Positions 1 through 8,600 of a DNA stretch of 64,000 nt are shown here, in pieces (positions within the stretch are counted from its first letter, which is position 1; every line of letters starts with the position of its first letter). Made by a program: the position numbers and the translations under genes. Origin of the DNA: Paenibacillus chitinolyticus NBRC 15660 (GTDB lineage: Bacteria; Bacillota; Bacilli; Paenibacillales; NBRC-103111); the NCBI RefSeq assembly GCF_000739915.1, contig NZ_BBJT01000004.1:649367-713366 (forward strand), written 5' to 3'. A model generated the notes under the pieces. It was not told the DNA's origin, made no database searches, and saw only the letters and a list, made by a program, of their open reading frames with translations.

Positions 1-1470
1 GCGGAGGGCCGCAAGCTGTTCGACCGGCTCGTGAGTCGGGCCGTCTTCGCCTACGCCGATGCTGTCGTGCGTGAAGACGTAGATCACCGGCTGCTTCATC
101 AGGGCGGCCAGACGGATCGACGGACGCAGGTAGTCGGAGAACACGAAGAACGTGCCGCCGTATACGCGGAGACCGCCGTGCAGGGAAATTCCGTTCAGGG
201 CGGCGCCCATTCCGAATTCGCGCACCCCGAACCAGATGTTGCGGCCCGCGTAATTTTCCGCGTTGAAGATCGGAGCGTTCTTGATCTCCGTGTTGTTGGA
301 GCTTGCCAGGTCGGCGGAACCCCCGAAGAAGAACGGCACGTTCTTCGCTATGGCGTTCAGCGCGTTACCGGAAGCGGCGCGCGTAGCCAGAGCTTTGTCT
401 TCCGGCGTGTACACCGGAAGATCGCGGTCCCAGCCTTCCGGAAGCTTGCCGCTTTCGCCCAGTTCAAACTGCTCGGCGAGCTCAGGGAAAGCTTTGCGGT
501 AGTCGTCGAACTGCTTCTTCCATGCCTGTTCGGCCTGGATGCCCTTTTCTTTAACCGCCGCATAATGCTCGCGGACTTCTTCAGGAACATAGAAATCTTC
601 TTCGTAGTTCCACTTGTAGAATTCCTTCGTCAGCTTGGCTTCTTCCAGACCGAGCGGGGAACCGTGCGGTCCGGCATGTCCGCCCTTGCCGCCTTTGTTC
701 GGGCTGCCGTAGCCGATCGTCGTTTTCACTTCGATCAGAGTCGGACGGGTCGTGTCGGCTTTCGCCTCTTCAACCGCACGATTGAGGGCTTCCAGGTCGT
801 TTTGCTCTTCTACGCGGAGCACCTGCCAGCCGTATGCTTCGAAACGCTTTTGAACATTTTCGGTAAAGGAAACGTGCAGATCGCCGTCAAGCGAAATGTC
901 GTTGGAGTCGTACATCATGATCAGCTTGCCCAGTTTAAGGGTTGCGGCCAGTGATACGGCCTCGGAAGATACACCTTCCATCATATCGCCGTCTCCGCAG
1001 ATGGCGTATGTATAGTGATCGATAACCGGGTAACCTTCACGGTTGTACAGGCCTGCCAGATGAGCTTCGGCCATCGCCATACCCACGGCCATGCCGATAC
1101 CTTGTCCGAGCGGACCGGTTGTCGCGTCTACGCCCGCCGTGTGACCGAACTCGGGATGTCCCGGAGTCAAGCTTCCCCACTGGCGGAAATTTTTGATTTC
1201 TTCCATCGGAAGATCGTAACCCGTCAGGTGCAGAATCGCGTAAAGCAGCATGGAACCGTGGCCTGCGGACAGGACAAAGCGGTCGCGGTTGATCCATGTC
1301 GGGTTGGCCGGATTATGTTTCATTTGATTCGCGAACAGCGTATAAGCCATAGGCGCGGCTCCCATAACGATGCCGGGGTGACCGGACTTGGCTTTCTCGA
1401 TAGCGTCGATTCCGAGTGTACGGATCGTGTGAACGGCAAGTTCCTGAATAGGCGTATTGCTTGCAGACAT
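1..1470 (-). CDS. tkt: transketolase, C-terminus beyond window edge
   Basis: Transketolase moves two-carbon ketol units between sugar phosphates in the non-oxidative pentose phosphate pathway, using thiamine diphosphate. The window holds about the first 490 of roughly 665 residues; the frame is open to base 1. Reading from the ATG at 1468-1470, the N-terminal TDP-binding domain shows SGHPG, the GDGDMMEG metal/TDP motif and a [13 protein letters not shown] segment, and the pyrimidine domain shows GVREFGMG and [17 protein letters not shown] strong site (AGGAGG) lies seven bases before the start. Identification is secure; only the end is missing. Confidence 0.95.
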   Translation of the reverse strand, partial: MSASNTPIQELAVHTIRTLGIDAIEKAKSGHPGIVMGAAPMAYTLFANQMKHNPANPTWINRDRFVLSAGHGSMLLYAILHLTGYDLPMEEIKNFRQWGSLTPGHPEFGHTAGVDATTGPLGQGIGMAVGMAMAEAHLAGLYNREGYPVIDHYTYAICGDGDMMEGVSSEAVSLAATLKLGKLIMMYDSNDISLDGDLHVSFTENVQKRFEAYGWQVLRVEEQNDLEALNRAVEEAKADTTRPTLIEVKTTIGYGSPNKGGKGGHAGPHGSPLGLEEAKLTKEFYKWNYEEDFYVPEEVREHYAAVKEKGIQAEQAWKKQFDDYRKAFPELAEQFELGESGKLPEGWDRDLPVYTPEDKALATRAASGNALNAIAKNVPFFFGGSADLASSNNTEIKNAPIFNAENYAGRNIWFGVREFGMGAALNGISLHGGLRVYGGTFFVFSDYLRPSIRLAALMKQPVIYVFTHDSIGVGEDGPTHEPVEQLAALR

Positions 1471-1543
1471 GGTGTATCCTCCTAGGAATAGTCTCGTGTT
1501 ATACTGTTGTTGATATTATCACCAATATTGAAGCTTTAGTTCC

Positions 1544-1571
1544 ATTATAAAGCTAAAATCCGAAACCGCAA
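1544..1571 (-). promoter_or_regulatory. probable sigma-A promoter of tkt
   Basis: On the minus strand a TATAAT box (1544-1549) has a TTGCGG -35 element (1566-1571) 16 bases upstream. The tkt start lies about 75 bases downstream. The promoter sits within the divergent upstream region of the membrane-protein gene at 1625. Confidence 0.5.
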
Positions 1572-1624
1572 TGTCAGGCCCGCCGTGTAAGCGCCCGCAT
1601 TCGGGCAAGAGGAGTGAAACGCGG

Positions 1625-2086
1625 ATGAGCCGCCCTTTTTTTGAAAACGGAAACACGCTTGTCGCGCGGGGCTTTGCTTTCGGGCTGGTGCCCGGGGCCG
1701 CACTCGCTCTGTTTTTTAAAGCCGTGGAATTCTTTGCAGGTTCCCGCGTCTATACGCTTCTGCTCAATGTCGACTTTATCCCGGGTCTTGGGGGCGATCA
1801 GCCTGAATGGTTCGAACTGACCCTGCATCTGGCCGTGTCGGTCCTTATCGGTTTCCTGTACGCGATTCTGCTCAGATGTACGGAAAAACCGTGGCTGCCC
1901 GGGATCCTGCTCGGTATCTCGCCTATCCCCTTGTTCGTACCTCTTACCCAACTGGCCGTATCGGCGAAAACACCCGTCCTTTCGGATGTAACCGCCATGA
2001 TCTGGTGGATCGCGGGACACCTTCTTTACGGCGTGATACTCGCCGTTTTAGGCACAAAAGCTCTTCGAGCCTCTAAAAAGGAATGA
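1625..2086 (+). CDS. small four-helix membrane protein, function unknown
   Basis: A 153-residue hydrophobic protein with about four predicted membrane segments (near residues 14-34, 66-84, 93-113 and 125-147) and a short basic tail ending in SKKE. I recognise no family signature. The ATG at 1625 is chosen over an in-frame upstream start at 1571 because AGAGGAG precedes it at normal spacing and hydrophobic sequence begins soon after. It stands alone, divergent from tkt, and ends just before a terminator shared with the converging purU gene. Confidence 0.6.
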   Translation: MSRPFFENGNTLVARGFAFGLVPGAALALFFKAVEFFAGSRVYTLLLNVDFIPGLGGDQPEWFELTLHLAVSVLIGFLYAILLRCTEKPWLPGILLGISPIPLFVPLTQLAVSAKTPVLSDVTAMIWWIAGHLLYGVILAVLGTKALRASKKE

Positions 2087-2130
2087 CCCGCTTTAAAGCG
2101 GCACAGTCCAGGGGGATGCTCCTTTAATAA

Positions 2131-2168
2131 AATCCGAAGCGGCATAGAAGCCTTCTTCGGATTTTTTT
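2131..2168 (+). terminator. intrinsic terminator after the membrane-protein gene
   Basis: Arms AATCCGAAG (2131-2139) and CTTCGGATT (2155-2163) pair perfectly and are followed by a T run. It lies between two converging genes and may act in both directions. Confidence 0.75.
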
Positions 2169-2208
2169 CTGAAAAGCCTTGATGCGATATCGCTCCACGG
2201 CTGCGGCG

Positions 2209-3096
2209 TTAGCTGAAGACGACCGTTTTGTTCTGATGAACGAGGATGCGGTCTTCCGTATGCCAGGAAACGGCCCTTGCCAAGACGATCCGCTCGATAT
2301 GACGGCCGATGCGCTTCAAATCGTCGACATTGTCGCGGTGGCTGACGCGCTGCACGTCCTGCTCGATGATCGGACCTCCATCCAGCTCCTCGGTCACGTA
2401 ATGCGCGGTCGCCCCGATCAGCTTAACTCCCCGCCCGTGAGCCTGCGCGTAAGGTTTGCCTCCGACGAAAGCCGGAAGGAAGGAATGATGAATATTAATG
2501 ATCCGGTTCTGGTAATGCTTGATAAAAGAAGGTGGAATAATCTGCATGTACCGGGCGAGGATGATCAGATCCACCTGGCCTTCGAGCAGTTCCAGATGGC
2601 GCTTCTCCACCTCGGCCTTCGTATCCGGAGTTACCGGAATATGGTGGTACGGAATACCGAACGGCTCGACGAGCGGCGCCATATCCGGGTGGTTGCTGAC
2701 GACCATGGCGATGTCCGCGTCGAGATCCCCGGCACGCCAGTGCCACAGAAGCTCCAGCAGACAGTGATCTTCTTTGGACACGAAGATCGCCAGACGTTTT
2801 CTCTGACTGGCCAGCGACAGGCTCCAGTCCATAGAGAATTCCGCCGCCACTCCGGCAAAATCGGCCTCAAGCCGCGGCTTGCGCTGCTCAAGGTCGGTTA
2901 AGTCGAATTCGATCCGGATAAAGAACATGCCGCCTTCCGGGTCCATGGTGTACTGGTCCGACTGGACGATGTTCGCCCCGTAGTCGGACAAAAATTTGGA
3001 TACCGCGGCCACGATTCCAGGCCGGTCCGGGCAGGAAATGAGCATTCTGCCGCGGTTTTGTTTGCCGGCTGCGCCGGACGTGTTTGCTGCTGCCAT
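2209..3096 (-). CDS. purU: formyltetrahydrofolate deformylase
   Basis: PurU hydrolyses 10-formyl-tetrahydrofolate to formate and tetrahydrofolate, balancing the one-carbon pool. The 295-residue protein has an N-terminal ACT domain (about 17-95, with CPDRPGIVAAVS) and a formyltransferase-fold catalytic domain (about 100-290). The expected catalytic triad is visible: Asn201 and His203 in NIHHSFLPAF, and Asp239 in ELDGGPI. Length matches the family. The ATG is preceded by AAAGGAG at slightly long spacing. It follows the endonuclease IV gene by about 80 bases and is probably transcribed on its own. Confidence 0.93.
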   Translation of the reverse strand: MAAANTSGAAGKQNRGRMLISCPDRPGIVAAVSKFLSDYGANIVQSDQYTMDPEGGMFFIRIEFDLTDLEQRKPRLEADFAGVAAEFSMDWSLSLASQRKRLAIFVSKEDHCLLELLWHWRAGDLDADIAMVVSNHPDMAPLVEPFGIPYHHIPVTPDTKAEVEKRHLELLEGQVDLIILARYMQIIPPSFIKHYQNRIINIHHSFLPAFVGGKPYAQAHGRGVKLIGATAHYVTEELDGGPIIEQDVQRVSHRDNVDDLKRIGRHIERIVLARAVSWHTEDRILVHQNKTVVFS

Positions 3097-3178
3097 CTCT
3101 ACTGGATTCTCCTTTGTACCTGCAAAATAGTAACCTATCCGGGTCTAGCCGGTGATGAAAACGGAGTTGCCCGTTAAC

Positions 3179-4306
3179 TTACAGAGATTTCAGCAGATCT
3201 TTGCCCGCAAACCATGCCGTCAGGCGCTGATTGATCTGCTCTTCGGACAGCTCCGGGAACAGACGCTCTTCCGCGATCATGTCGTACAAGCGCTCCATCG
3301 GTTCGCGCCCGTCCGCTTTCTTGGCTTTCGCGTCGGTTTTGAGCAGCTCCCAGGTCTGCAAGACGAAGCCGCGCGAATCGACCTCTTTCTTCTCGAAAAA
3401 GGAAGCCAGCCGCTCCACGTCTTCCACAAAGGATGCGCCGAAACGTTCCAGGACGGTTCCGCTGAGCAGCGCGATTTCCGCTTCGTACATCGGACGCTGG
3501 GTTTTCGGGTCCTTCCCGATCCACGGAGTCTCCAAGATCATCGGCAGGCCGAGCAGCTTCTCGTGATGAACGACGCGGTTCATCGCCTCGAAGCCGATCC
3601 AGCCCGCTCCGACCGGAGCATGGCGGTCTTTGGACGCGCCGCGCGGGTTCTTGCTGTCGTTAAGGTGGACGACCCCGATGCGGTCCAGACCGACCACGCG
3701 GTCGAACTGATCCAGCACGCCGTCCAGGTCGCCTACGACATCATACCCTGCATCGTGGATATGGCACGTATCCAGACATACCGTCAAGCGGCCGTTGTCT
3801 TCGACCTTGTCGATAATCTGCGCCAGCTCCTCGAAGCTGCGGCCCATCTCTGTGCCTTTGCCCGCCATAGTTTCCAGGGCGATATGCACACCCGTGTCCT
3901 TGACGCCGGCGAGGACTTCGTTAAGCCCTTCCGAAATGCGGGCGAGGCCGTACTCCGCATCCTTGTCCGTAAACGCGCCGGGATGAAGCACGATATTTTT
4001 CACGCCCAGATAGTCCGTGCGGCGGATTTCATCCTGCAGGAATTGGACCGCCAGCTCGTACGTGTTGTCTTTGTAGGAACCCAGGTTGATAATGTAAGGG
4101 GCATGAACGACGATCTCGCCGATCCCGTGCTCCTGCATGACTTCCCGGCCCTCTTCGATATATTGCGTTTCAATAGGCTTGCGCCGTGTATTCTGAGGTG
4201 CACCCGTGTAGATCATGAATGTGCCGGAGCCGTACGAGACAGCTTCCCGGGCCGCATTCAGCAAACCTTTGTCGGAAAATGAAACGTGTGAACCGATTTT
4301 AATCAT
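3179..4306 (-). CDS. nfo: endonuclease IV with C-terminal extension
   Basis: AP endonuclease of the Nfo family, which cuts DNA 5' of abasic sites in base-excision repair. Residues 1-285 form the TIM barrel and all nine zinc ligands expected from the E. coli enzyme appear: His68, His108, Glu145, Asp179, His182, His214, Asp227, His229 and Glu259. The family is usually 280-300 residues long; this protein has 375, with an extra charged tail of about 85 residues (from about 290) containing helical-looking segments and ending in [12 protein letters not shown]. The tail matches no domain I recognise. Confidence 0.92.
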   Translation of the reverse strand: MIKIGSHVSFSDKGLLNAAREAVSYGSGTFMIYTGAPQNTRRKPIETQYIEEGREVMQEHGIGEIVVHAPYIINLGSYKDNTYELAVQFLQDEIRRTDYLGVKNIVLHPGAFTDKDAEYGLARISEGLNEVLAGVKDTGVHIALETMAGKGTEMGRSFEELAQIIDKVEDNGRLTVCLDTCHIHDAGYDVVGDLDGVLDQFDRVVGLDRIGVVHLNDSKNPRGASKDRHAPVGAGWIGFEAMNRVVHHEKLLGLPMILETPWIGKDPKTQRPMYEAEIALLSGTVLERFGASFVEDVERLASFFEKKEVDSRGFVLQTWELLKTDAKAKKADGREPMERLYDMIAEERLFPELSEEQINQRLTAWFAGKDLLKSL

Positions 4307-4456
4307 AGGGAATTGGCTCCTTGCTTAGTAAAATCTTTTCCCCCTATTTTACAGGCAATGTCGCAAGAAAGCCAGAAATAAGGTATAATTTCAAGAGAGA
4401 TCCAGTGCTTAAACCTGGCCCCGCGCGGGAATATATAGATTCCGAGGTGACGAGTT

Positions 4457-4888
4457 TTGAACAACTCCCTGTTTATGTGGTTTATTACTTTCTGGCCCCT
4501 TGTCCTCATTGGTCTGATGGCGATCGGCGGATATTTTATGTTCCGTAAATTCCTGAAGGTGCTGCCGAAGGCCGACGGAAAATCCAAGCTCGACTGGCAG
4601 AACTACTACGTGGAGAAATCCCGCCATATGTGGACGGACGATTCCAAAGCCTTTCTTAACAAACTTGTCGCCCCTGTGCCCGGCCCGTTCCGTGACATCG
4701 CCAAGCACTCCATCGCGGCCAAAATCGGGCAGATCGCCTTGGAAGAAGAGGCGGCGGAAGTTACGCGCGAGCACTGCATCAAAGGTTATATCATCGCCAC
4801 TCCCAAGCGGGATTACCGGAGCCTGATGAATTTCCTTGAACGCGAGAAAATTGACTACACGCCTTACAAACATCTGATCAATTCCTGA
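4457..4888 (+). CDS. DUF2621 family membrane-anchored protein
   Basis: A 143-residue protein with one N-terminal membrane helix (about 5-27) and a soluble charged domain. The overall layout (short N-terminal anchor, conserved central AAEVTREHCIKGYI-like stretch, NFLEREKIDYTPY near the end) matches my memory of the DUF2621/YneK group of Bacillales, whose function is unknown. It starts with TTG at 4457, preceded by GAGGTGA. A TATAAT box at 4384-4389 probably belongs to its promoter. A clear terminator follows. Confidence 0.75.
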   Translation: MNNSLFMWFITFWPLVLIGLMAIGGYFMFRKFLKVLPKADGKSKLDWQNYYVEKSRHMWTDDSKAFLNKLVAPVPGPFRDIAKHSIAAKIGQIALEEEAAEVTREHCIKGYIIATPKRDYRSLMNFLEREKIDYTPYKHLINS

Positions 4889-4949
4889 TCCTTCTATCCA
4901 TACTCGCAGGAAGATTTCAGGCAGACCGATCCGGATACACGCCAAAAAA

Positions 4950-4989
4950 ACCGCTCGGCCCTCTCGGGACAGGAGCGGTCATTTTTTTT
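4950..4989 (+). terminator. intrinsic terminator after the DUF2621 gene
   Basis: Arms ACCGCTC (4950-4956) and GAGCGGT (4973-4979) followed by a run of eight T. Confidence 0.8.
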
Positions 4990-5027
4990 CGCAAAGTCAA
5001 AGCGGCACACAACACGACCGGGATCGA

Positions 5028-5147
5028 CTAGAACAGCCAGAGGCCCAGCGTCAATGAAACGATCCCCAGAAGCAAATAAAGCGAGCTGATCAGCCAGCGG
5101 AGCCAAGGCTTCCATGCCTTATCCCCCTCAACAACCATTCTTCTCAT
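5028..5147 (-). CDS. 39-residue single-pass membrane protein, hypothetical
   Basis: A short frame (ATG at 5145-5147, stop TAG at 5028) encodes a basic, Trp-containing N-terminus followed by one strongly hydrophobic helix (about residues 15-38, SSLYLLLGIVSLTLGLWLF). The soluble-to-membrane layout is typical of a real micro-membrane protein. The ribosome site is weak (GTAGG next to the ATG; an internal Met at codon 4 is an alternative), so I am unsure. An overlapping 73-codon frame exists but lacks such a pattern. Confidence 0.4.
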   Translation of the reverse strand: MRRMVVEGDKAWKPWLRWLISSLYLLLGIVSLTLGLWLF

Positions 5148-5204
5148 CCTACTTTCCCTGACCTGAACGTTACCGACTTGGGGAGCATGTAACCCGGTTC
5201 TGCA

Positions 5205-5423
5205 TTACGCCATCAACGGAAGGCGAGTCTCGTACTCGTTCAAACGTCCATGATGCGGCAGATCGTGACAGCTCGTGGTGTTCGAATTCGGGGCTGCACA
5301 GCCTTTGCAGCTTGCCAGCGGTATCGACACCCGGTAAAATCCGGTTTTGAAAATATGATCCGCCTGTATCCGGGACACAATCGAACCGCAGTGAATGCAG
5401 TAGACCAAATCCAAAGCTTTCAT
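5205..5423 (-). CDS. small Cys-rich protein with two CxxC motifs
   Basis: A 72-residue protein starting MKALDLVYC with CIHC near residues 9-12 and CKGC about 25 residues later, the usual look of a small zinc-ribbon protein; a further Cys-His pair follows. The ATG at 5421-5423 has GAGGTG seven bases upstream and a near-consensus promoter 65 bases upstream. The C-terminal third looks less ordered. No family assigned; a very distant likeness to the SR1P peptide (also two CxxC-like pairs) is too weak to rely on. Confidence 0.5.
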   Translation of the reverse strand: MKALDLVYCIHCGSIVSRIQADHIFKTGFYRVSIPLASCKGCAAPNSNTTSCHDLPHHGRLNEYETRLPLMA

Positions 5424-5487
5424 TCTCACACACCTCTTCATTTTGCTTCTTGTTGTCGCAACTTGTTACATTCTGTATTTATAAATT

Positions 5488-5516
5488 ATTATAAGATACG
5501 TTTTGTAACAAATCAA
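5488..5516 (-). promoter_or_regulatory. strong sigma-A promoter of the Cys-rich small gene
   Basis: On the minus strand TTGATT (5511-5516), a 17-base spacer and TATAAT (5488-5493) make a near-consensus promoter, giving a leader of about 55-60 bases before the start at 5423. It overlaps the 3' end of the VanZ-family gene. Confidence 0.75.
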
Positions 5517-6052
5517 GAAGTTTTTGGGTAATTCGGTGCGTTTTTACGAGATTTTTGTAGAATTTTTAGAAAAAAATAATACATCGCTGTACCTAGAAGG
5601 GCACCGCAGGTGTCCAGGATAACGTCTTCGGTTGCGGCGGTTCTTTGTGAAACAAAGGATTGATGGAATTCATCCAAACCTGCAAACAAAGCCGAGGCCA
5701 AAATCACCGTAACATAGACGGCTAATTTACTTTGTCCCAGTCCTCTATGCAGCAAACGGGCAATCAGAACAGCAAGTACCCCATAAACGAATAAATGGGC
5801 GGCTTTGCGGATGAAAAATTCCACGAATCCCCACGTTCCGCTCTTTCGGATACTTACCTCCTTCCCGTTATATTGAATCTTGGATTCCGAAAAGAGCTGG
5901 TTAATACGTTTATCGGAAAACTCCTGCTTTAACCAGGGCCTAAGATTCTGCTTGCTGTATGGCTCCGAAGAAAAATGGTAAATAACCGCCATCCAGACGA
6001 GAAGAGGAAGCCCGAACAGAACAAAAAATCGCAACCGGCTGCGATGCGTCAT
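5513..6052 (-). CDS. VanZ family membrane protein
   Basis: A 179-residue protein with membrane segments near the N-terminus (FFVLFGLPLLVWMAVIYHF) and in the C-terminal half, plus the VanZ family hallmarks: RKAAHLFVYGVLA, DEFHQSFV and RTAATEDVILDTCGALLG. VanZ proteins are linked to low-level glycopeptide tolerance and cell-envelope work, but the biochemical role is unsettled. The start at 6050-6052 (MTHRSR) is preferred because GGAAGTG lies upstream; an in-frame ATG five codons earlier is possible. Confidence 0.85.
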   Translation of the reverse strand: MTHRSRLRFFVLFGLPLLVWMAVIYHFSSEPYSKQNLRPWLKQEFSDKRINQLFSESKIQYNGKEVSIRKSGTWGFVEFFIRKAAHLFVYGVLAVLIARLLHRGLGQSKLAVYVTVILASALFAGLDEFHQSFVSQRTAATEDVILDTCGALLGTAMYYFFLKILQKSRKNAPNYPKTS

Positions 6053-6077
6053 TAGTATCACTTCCATTTCCGTGCTA

Positions 6078-6123
6078 AATAAAAAAATTCCCCCATCCGA
6101 CCGTAAAGATCGTTGGGGGAATC
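6078..6123 (-). terminator. intrinsic terminator ending the EPS operon
   Basis: On the minus strand ATTCCCCCA (near 6114-6123) pairs with TGGGGGAAT (6087-6095) and a T run follows. It lies right after the 54-residue ORF and before the VanZ gene, so it probably marks the end of the long EPS transcript. Confidence 0.75.
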
Positions 6124-6124
6124 G

Positions 6125-6289
6125 CTAATTGGACGAACCTGATTTTTCGGAAAGATGAGGCAGTAAAATATCCTTTAAATCCTCAACGAATGGTTTTACT
6201 TGAAGATGGGAGAATGGGGCCGGCTGCCTCTCGACTTTTTCAATGAATTGCTGCAAATGTACAAGCAACTGATTCGAATGATTATCCAT
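6125..6289 (-). CDS. 54-residue hypothetical protein at the end of the EPS operon
   Basis: ATG at 6287-6289 with a GGGGGG site five bases upstream; stop TAG at 6125. The product (MDNHSNQLLVHLQQFIEKV...) is soluble, with an amphipathic Gln/Leu-rich helix, and resembles nothing I know. It begins 20 bases after the UDP-glucose dehydrogenase stop and ends directly at the terminator. Site, position and spacing favour a real gene; function unknown. Confidence 0.55.
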   Translation of the reverse strand: MDNHSNQLLVHLQQFIEKVERQPAPFSHLQVKPFVEDLKDILLPHLSEKSGSSN

Positions 6290-6309
6290 ATTAGCCCCCC
6301 GCTTTTGGT

Positions 6310-7644
6310 TTACACGGAAAGAACTGCGTTTGGAGCAAGAACTTCGGGCCGCCCGATGGAGTAATATTCAAACCCTTCCTGCCTCATTCTCTCCAATGCA
6401 AAGCAGTTCCTTCCGTCGATAATTACAGGTTTTCGTAATAGCTCGCGGATATGATCGAGTTCCATCGTGACGACTTCTTTCCATTCGGTCAGAATCACGC
6501 AGGCATCACAGTCCCTAACGGCGTCGTACAGATCTTGGGTGTATACCACACTATCGGGCAGATAGCAGCGCGCCTCTTCCACCGCAATAGGATCATACGC
6601 CTGGACGCGAGCCCCTTTCTCCAGTAACTTGGGAATAAGCGTAAGAGAAGGTGCTTCCCTTACATCGTTTGTATTGGGTTTGAAGGCAAGGCCCAGTACA
6701 GCGATTTTCTTGTCGGTCAGATTGCCGATCGCCTTTTCCAATTTCTCAATAACCAGCATTCTTTGCTTGTCATTCGTCTCGATAACAGCCTCAAGAAGCT
6801 TAAAATCGTAGCCGGAAACATCGGCTATATGCTTTAAAGCATGGGTGTCTTTAGGGAAACAGCTTCCCCCGTAACCAATGCCCGCTTGAAGAAATTTGTT
6901 ACCGATGCGGCTGTCCAGCCCCATCCCTTTGGCTACTTCGGTCACATCCGCTCCAACTCTTTCGCAAATATTGGCAATCGCGTTGATAAATGAAATTTTA
7001 GCAGCCAGAAACGTATTCGCTGCATATTTAATCATCTCCGCGCTCTCCAGACTCGTTTTAAAAATCGTTGTACGGAAAGGATCATGCAGCCTGGCTATGA
7101 TCTCGGCCGCTCTGTCGCTCGTCGCCCCGATAACGGCTCTCTCCATGTTCATGCAATCATGGACAGCCGAACCCTCGCGTAGAAATTCCGGATTGGACGC
7201 GACATCGAACGGGATAGAAGGATCTGACTGATTGCTCCGAATGATCTCCTGAACGAGTCTTCCCGTTCCGACAGGAACCGTACTTTTGGTAACAATCACC
7301 TTATAGTCACGAATACTCTGCCCTATAGCAGCAGCGGCTGCTCTTACATAGCTCAGATCAGCCTCTCCGCTTGGTGACATCGGCGTTCCCACTGCAATAA
7401 AGATGACGTCGCTCCTGTGGATAACGGAGGCTATATCAGAAGAAAAGGAAAGTCTATTTAAATTTGTATTCCGCTTTACCAGTTCTTCAAGACCCGGCTC
7501 GTAAATCGGGATCTCAGCCCTTTGCAGTTTAGCGATCTTCGCTTCATCTATATCACAACAAATGACCTGATGACCAACTTCCGAGAAGCAAGTTCCGGAT
7601 ACCAGCCCGACATATCCTGTTCCAATGACTCCAATAGTGCTCAT
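6310..7644 (-). CDS. ugd: UDP-glucose 6-dehydrogenase
   Basis: Oxidises UDP-glucose to UDP-glucuronic acid with two NAD+. The 444-residue protein has an N-terminal Rossmann domain (GTGYVG at 8-13), the central domain, and the catalytic Cys262 in GYGGSCFPKD, with Lys265; the C-terminal UDP-binding domain follows (LGLAFKPNTNDVREAPS). It sits four bases after galU in the EPS operon, so the pair supplies UDP-glucose and then UDP-GlcA, which the epimerase at 8590 can convert to UDP-galacturonate. Confidence 0.93.
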   Translation of the reverse strand: MSTIGVIGTGYVGLVSGTCFSEVGHQVICCDIDEAKIAKLQRAEIPIYEPGLEELVKRNTNLNRLSFSSDIASVIHRSDVIFIAVGTPMSPSGEADLSYVRAAAAAIGQSIRDYKVIVTKSTVPVGTGRLVQEIIRSNQSDPSIPFDVASNPEFLREGSAVHDCMNMERAVIGATSDRAAEIIARLHDPFRTTIFKTSLESAEMIKYAANTFLAAKISFINAIANICERVGADVTEVAKGMGLDSRIGNKFLQAGIGYGGSCFPKDTHALKHIADVSGYDFKLLEAVIETNDKQRMLVIEKLEKAIGNLTDKKIAVLGLAFKPNTNDVREAPSLTLIPKLLEKGARVQAYDPIAVEEARCYLPDSVVYTQDLYDAVRDCDACVILTEWKEVVTMELDHIRELLRKPVIIDGRNCFALERMRQEGFEYYSIGRPEVLAPNAVLSV

Positions 7645-7648
7645 CCTG

Positions 7649-8542
7649 TCAGCCTCCTTGTAGAATAAGATCCTTCTCGTATATCTCCCTTATGTAACGG
7701 TATAAATCACTGCTTAAATCCGGCCTTTGAAGCGCAAAATCGATTGTCGCTTTGATAAAACCTAATTTATCCCCGACATCATAACGGATTCCTTCAAATT
7801 CGTAAGCAAATGTGGGCCGGTTCTCATTTAGTCTTCTTATAGCGTCCGTTAACTGTATTTCCCCTCCGGCTCCAGGCTGCTGCGTCTCCAGAATGTTAAA
7901 GATTTCGGGAGTCAGAATATAGCGGCCCATTATGGCATAATTGGACGGCGCTTCCGACGGCTGCGGTTTCTCGACGAGAGATCGGACAGGGATTACATGG
8001 CGATCAACAATTTCTTTGCCCGCGTCTACGATGCCGTATTTGTTAACATCTTTATCCGCAACCCACTGAACGCCGACTACCGTTGACTTGTATTTTTCAT
8101 AGACTTCAATTAGCTGGGCGGTGCAAGGAGTTTCCGCCTGAACAATATCGTCTCCAAGCAGTACGGCAAAAGGTTCTTGACCGATAAAAGACTTGGCGCA
8201 CAGGATCGCGTGTCCAAGCCCTTTCGGTTCCTTCTGCCTCACATAATGAATGTTCGCCAAATTCGAGATTGCCTGAATTTGCTTCAGATCTTCTAATTTC
8301 CCTTTTTGCTCCAATGTTTCTTCCAGCTCAAAAGATTTATCGAAATGGTCTTCGATCGCACGTTTACCCCGGCCGCTTATGATCAGGATATCTTCAATTC
8401 CCGAGGCAATGGCCTCTTCGACGATATATTGAATAGTCGGTTTATCCACAATGGGAAGCATTTCTTTGGGCTGCGCTTTCGTTGCCGGCAGAAACCTGGT
8501 CCCAAGACCGGCTGCGGGAATGATCGCCTTTTTGATTGTCAT
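7649..8542 (-). CDS. galU: UTP--glucose-1-phosphate uridylyltransferase
   Basis: Makes UDP-glucose from UTP and glucose-1-phosphate. The 297-residue protein shows the nucleotidyltransferase signature [15 protein letters not shown] (9-23), [11 protein letters not shown], the LGDDI motif and the VEKP segment typical of GalU/GtaB. The ATG is preceded by AGGAGG. A terminator lies just upstream, at the end of the epimerase gene, so galU-ugd may be transcribed at a lower level or depend on read-through. Confidence 0.92.
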   Translation of the reverse strand: MTIKKAIIPAAGLGTRFLPATKAQPKEMLPIVDKPTIQYIVEEAIASGIEDILIISGRGKRAIEDHFDKSFELEETLEQKGKLEDLKQIQAISNLANIHYVRQKEPKGLGHAILCAKSFIGQEPFAVLLGDDIVQAETPCTAQLIEVYEKYKSTVVGVQWVADKDVNKYGIVDAGKEIVDRHVIPVRSLVEKPQPSEAPSNYAIMGRYILTPEIFNILETQQPGAGGEIQLTDAIRRLNENRPTFAYEFEGIRYDVGDKLGFIKATIDFALQRPDLSSDLYRYIREIYEKDLILQGG

Positions 8543-8562
8543 GGTTCCCTCCTAGACCCAAT

Positions 8563-8600
8563 GAAATAAAAAAGACCAGGGTTGATTAGCTACCTGGTCT
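8563..8600 (-). terminator. terminator inside the EPS operon, before galU
   Basis: On the minus strand AGACCAGG (8593-8600) pairs with CCTGGTCT (8573-8580), followed by TTTTTTATTT. The upstream arm overlaps the last codons of the epimerase gene. It should lower galU-ugd expression unless antitermination is active. Confidence 0.75.

Noticed and set aside
31..954. Long plus-strand open frame opposite transketolase
   Set aside because: It is antisense to a clear tkt coding region and has no family motif; open only because of GC-biased codons.
5205..5423. SR1P-like GapA-binding peptide
   Set aside because: Both have CxxC pairs, but spacing and the rest of the sequence do not match well enough.
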